From Agapanthus africanus (taxonomy: Eukaryota; Streptophyta; Magnoliopsida; Asparagales; Amaryllidaceae), in NCBI GenBank assembly GCA_030015575.1, contig JASDDO010000016.1, positions 456,892,141 to 456,956,140 of the forward strand: DNA of 64,000 nt, in the 5' to 3' direction. This document shows, in pieces, positions 61,201 to 64,000 of this stretch. The position numbers were made by a program, and so were the translations under genes. How positions within the stretch are numbered: position 1 is the first letter of the stretch; each line of letters begins with the position of its first letter. Below the pieces are notes generated by a model, which did not search any database, was not told where the DNA came from, and was given only the letters and a program-made list of their open reading frames with translations.

Positions 61201-63099
61201 AGCCCGGAGTGCAAACGATAAATCCTCTTCAGGTAACATTTCTTTCCGAACCTCGTTGTAAGAATTATAAAGTCATTGGCTCATATGCATTCCATCTTGC
61301 AGGGCCAAGTCCGACTGAGGGGGAGGCGGAGACCGTCGAACCCCGGGGAGCGGAGGAAGCGGTACTTGCCGAGCCCGAGCCGACAGTGAGCAACGTCATC
61401 GGGGCCATGGGGCCTGAAACAGAGGTTGAGGGGTCCGCCGCCGAGAGGGTCATTGATGCCGCACCTGAAGTGGCGGCAGATGAGATGATTGTCTTAACCG
61501 AGCCGAAGGCAGTAGAGGGCGAGGCGCTTGAGGCTGGAGACGTCACGGTGCCGATGGATGAGACAACCGCGACTGCAGGACCCGAGGGAGTATCGGGTGA
61601 GGCGGCCACGATTCCTGAGGAGGAGCCGACCGCTCTTTCCCAGGAATCTGGTAATACTCCAATCATAGCCCTCCCCGCGTATGGTTCCTTGCCATCTCCA
61701 GGGCTCGCGAGCACAACAACGGTTCCCATCGAGTCGGGTGATGAGGCTACGGGCGGTGGTCTCATGTCAATGGAGGAGGGGATTGCTTCAGTTTCGGCTG
61801 GCAGCTCGTCGGGTAAATTTTGAGTCACCAGCGTTCCCCTCTTTTTTATATATCTTGTGATCTCTTCTAACAAGCTTGTCTTTGCAGGTGCGGCTAGTGC
61901 CGACGCTCCATTGCTCGAGGGAGCACCGTCGACTACTGCTTTGGCGGTGGTCACCTCCCCGCCTTCCCTTGTACCATCGCGGATGTTGGAAGGTATAGAT
62001 TTACGACTCATGCCTTAATCTTTCAAAAATGTAGCTTTTGTACTAACGTTATACCATTGTGCCCTTACAGGAGTGCTCTTTGATCATTTATATCAGGTGT
62101 TGCTCCCACACTTCTCTTTCCCATCCGAACTCGCTTCTCCCTCTAGTGGCGCCGGTGAGTATACTTTCACTATAATGTCTTTATTTGCCCCTTTTTTCTA
62201 GCAATGGGATAATTTCTGACTTTTCCTTTTCTTTATTGCAGTGCCACAAATCGAAGGAGGGGATGCAAGACCTGCCGCGCTACTGGCCCTTCCGGCTTTG
62301 CCGTCCGTCGCAGCTGGTATAGTAAATTTCCTTTTTGGTAACCCTTCAACATCTCTTGAACCATCGTTTGACCATGTTTTGTTTTGCAGCTATTGTTCCG
62401 GCTCCGGTCCCTTTTGAGTCTCGCGTCCTTTCACCGGCAGGCCCTTTCTTGAAACGTCCATTTTCAAAGGGTGCTGTGATGAGTTTGGGCATGCTGAGCG
62501 GGTACATCGAAGAGCTCAACATGGACGCTCTCCCTTCTGCCGTAGATTTCGCTGTGGAGGTTAACCCGATGTTGGCGGCGCTCGTAAATTTTCATAACGA
62601 AGGCGTCGTCGAATCTTGGGTTAGTCACTGCAGGGGGATTGAGGCATGTCTATATCAGCTGGAGTCGACACGCCCTTCTCCCGAAGTTTTAGCCCTGAGC
62701 ACCCAACGAACAACTTGGCTCGAGCAAAGCACTTCTCACTTCCGCCATTTGGAGCAAGAAGCAGCTTTAAAGCTAAGGGAATGCCAAAAGACCTCGAACG
62801 AAACGGCCCAACTGTGCGCTGAGGTTGAAGCAAATGCTGCCCAAGTGAAGACTATCTTTGAGGGTCTTTTGGAGCGCATCTCCCATGGGCTAAACTTGAA
62901 GCGGAAGCTCGACGTAGCTGAGCGCAATACCTCAGGTCGGGAAGCTGCTTATCAGATCGTCAGGGAGCAGCTTGCGTCTGTCTTGCAGCAACGAGCCCAA
63001 GTGGAGGCAGAGCTGGCGGTGGTAGCCGATCAAGAGAAGACGTGGAAGGAAGTATGCGAGCAATTGCTAAATCTATGCAAGACGCTTACTTCCCAGTAA
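58283..63099 (+). CDS. Plant mobile domain (aminotransferase-like, PF10536-type) protein with C-terminal coiled coil, antisense cargo of family A
   Basis: Eight exons: 58283-60614, 60696-60776, 60861-61232, 61303-61812, 61888-61992, 62071-62154, 62242-62316 and 62390-63099. All introns are GT-AG and phase 1, giving 1,422 residues without a stop. Residues of about 150-425 form the plant mobile domain: WWVKAFIEQWNIPTHTF, SLEEFAEISGLP, FIGFLGLWLCNFALP, MVAGLQLSVGIAGLAYLYHG, FPMHYFTSW. Then come a Pro-rich linker, a Lys run near 710-716 (possible nuclear signal), acidic Ala/Glu/Pro-rich short exons and a coiled coil (about 1290-1415). PMD proteins occur in retroelements, MULE-type transposons and host genes such as MAIN/MAIL1; their biochemical activity is not established. 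TATA at 57551 and AATAAA at 63190 frame the gene. The ATG at 58283 is preferred over the in-frame one at 58229, which lies in the predicted leader intron. Unsplice reading stops at 60670. Confidence 0.8.
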
Positions 63100-63189
63100 T
63101 TCTCCTTGTATCATTTGTACTTGTAAAATATATGTATATTTTTTTTTATTCTTTAGTACAATGTATCCTGTACCCGATTAATACTTATG

Positions 63190-63195
63190 AATAAA
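63190..63195 (+). terminator. Poly(A) signal of the PMD gene
   Basis: AATAAA (in TGAATAAAAGAT) lies about 90 bases after the stop codon, preceded by a T-rich stretch and followed by TGTAATGTCCTGTGT, a normal plant 3' end. Confidence 0.65.
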
Positions 63196-63279
63196 AGATA
63201 CACATTTTGTAATGTCCTGTGTCATTTCTTCGCCTTTTTCATTCTTTTCAGCATGATATCTTTAATGCACCTTATTGGC

Positions 63280-63560
63280 AGACAACTTTATTTTTCCCAG
63301 AGATAACGATGGCTTAGACTGCGGTTTTAGATCCGCTGCCTAAGACTTTTCAACTCTATGAGCCGTGAGGGTCTCATAGAGACTTTTCTCCCTGCGGATC
63401 GAAAGGATCTCGTAGGCGGATTTTCTCCTTAGGAATCGTGAGGATTCCTAAGTGTGGTTTTCTCTTATCAGTCGTAAGGATCCTGTAAGCGAATTTTTCC
63501 CTCTCACGAGTCGAGAGGATTCGTAAGCGGTTGTTTCCCTCCTCGTCGAAATTCGACTTC
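63280..63560 (-). repeat. Inverted counterpart of the family A 3' internal short repeats
   Basis: Motifs such as GAGCCGTGAGGGTCTCATAGAG and GGAATCGTGAGGATTCCTAAG are the reverse complement of those at 45000-45690, including the flanking CTTAGGCAGCxG. This fixes the minus orientation of copy 3 and places the PMD gene between this tract and the LTR. Confidence 0.75.
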
Positions 63561-63689
63561 GGAGAGCGAGACCCGTGAATAATATGCAAGAGACCATTTT
63601 GGATTGATTTGCAGGGCCCCATTGCTCAAGAAGCAAGTTTTTTAATCCTTACTGCCTGAGACCTCATCTTGCAAATTAAGAAGTAAGTT

Positions 63690-64000
63690 CAATTTGTTGA
63701 AAAAATCCCTTTTCTGAAAGATTTGGCGGGATTTCCCCCACCGTCGGATCTTTGATCCAAGGGCTTCTGTTTTACAGAAGATAATCTTCTTATTTTAACA
63801 ATAACAGAAAAGATTTCTTCAGAACCTTAATTTTTGTTTAGCGCAAATGCTCCAGGGTATGACACGTGTCGCACGGCGCACAGTGCAGCGCAACTGCGCT
63901 AGCGCATCTGCGCCGACAGTGTCACGCAGCGCACGGCGCATACGCCGCTGAAGCGTTGCTTCCTTTAGTTTTGCTTGAAAGAGAGCTTTGCTTTGATTGG
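63690..64000 (-). mobile_element. Partial second family A LTR at the right edge (likely 5' LTR of copy 3)
   Basis: The sequence aligns with 56795-57440 of LTR copy 3 in the same orientation: TTTGATCCAA, TTTTACAGAAGA, GACACGTGTCGC and GAGAGCTTTGCTTTGATTGG. It has a shorter GCGC array. It stops at the window end just before the expected LTR start. Directly to its left lies the 3' internal tract, so the rest of this LTR plus gag and pol are missing. Confidence 0.6.

Overview
This is nuclear DNA of a flowering plant, probably a eudicot. The evidence is an intron-containing LRR receptor kinase of the EFR/XA21 type, several plant LTR-retrotransposon lineages, a hAT-type miniature element, plant TATA boxes and GT-AG introns, and very low gene density. 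I cannot name the species. There are no bacterial operons, rRNAs, intact tRNAs or CRISPR arrays.

Layout. 1-3.8 kb: 3' end of a large retroelement (called family A here), with the start of a leftward antisense gene and a long LTR. 3.9-9.8 kb: remnant of a second retroelement (family B), with a gag relic, tandem repeats, a leftward antisense coiled-coil gene with its own TATA box, and an LTR. 9.8-11.3 kb: gene-poor. 11.35-16.35 kb: decayed Ty1/copia element. 17.9-19.9 kb: AT-rich minisatellite. 20.2-22.7 kb: internally deleted family B element. 26.0-30.0 kb: the only ordinary host gene that looks intact, a 1,017-residue non-RD LRR receptor kinase. 31.7-35.6 kb: two decayed relatives of it, one split by a hAT MITE. 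36.1-43.0 kb: minus-strand Ty3/gypsy chromovirus-like element with 2.45-kb LTRs. 43.0-49.1 kb: 3' half of another family A element without antisense gene. 49.5-53.0 kb: tandem repeat of about 738 bp, interrupted by a clean 1.42-kb solo LTR. 55.2-64 kb: third family A element, minus strand, which has lost gag-pol but carries an apparently complete antisense gene.

The most interesting feature is family A. Its region next to the 3' LTR holds a leftward (antisense) expression cassette: a TATA box near the polypurine tract, a leader with one intron whose donor and acceptor contexts are conserved between copies, and a start codon five bases after the acceptor. In one copy this cassette drives a predicted 1,422-residue, eight-exon plant-mobile-domain protein, with every intron in phase 1 and a poly(A) signal. 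In another copy it leads into an unrelated reading frame. In a third copy the cassette is absent. Family B has the same layout with a different antisense gene. The family A LTRs and leaders are built from chains of short perfect inverted repeats, which is unusual. All exon structures are read from the sequence and have no transcript support here.
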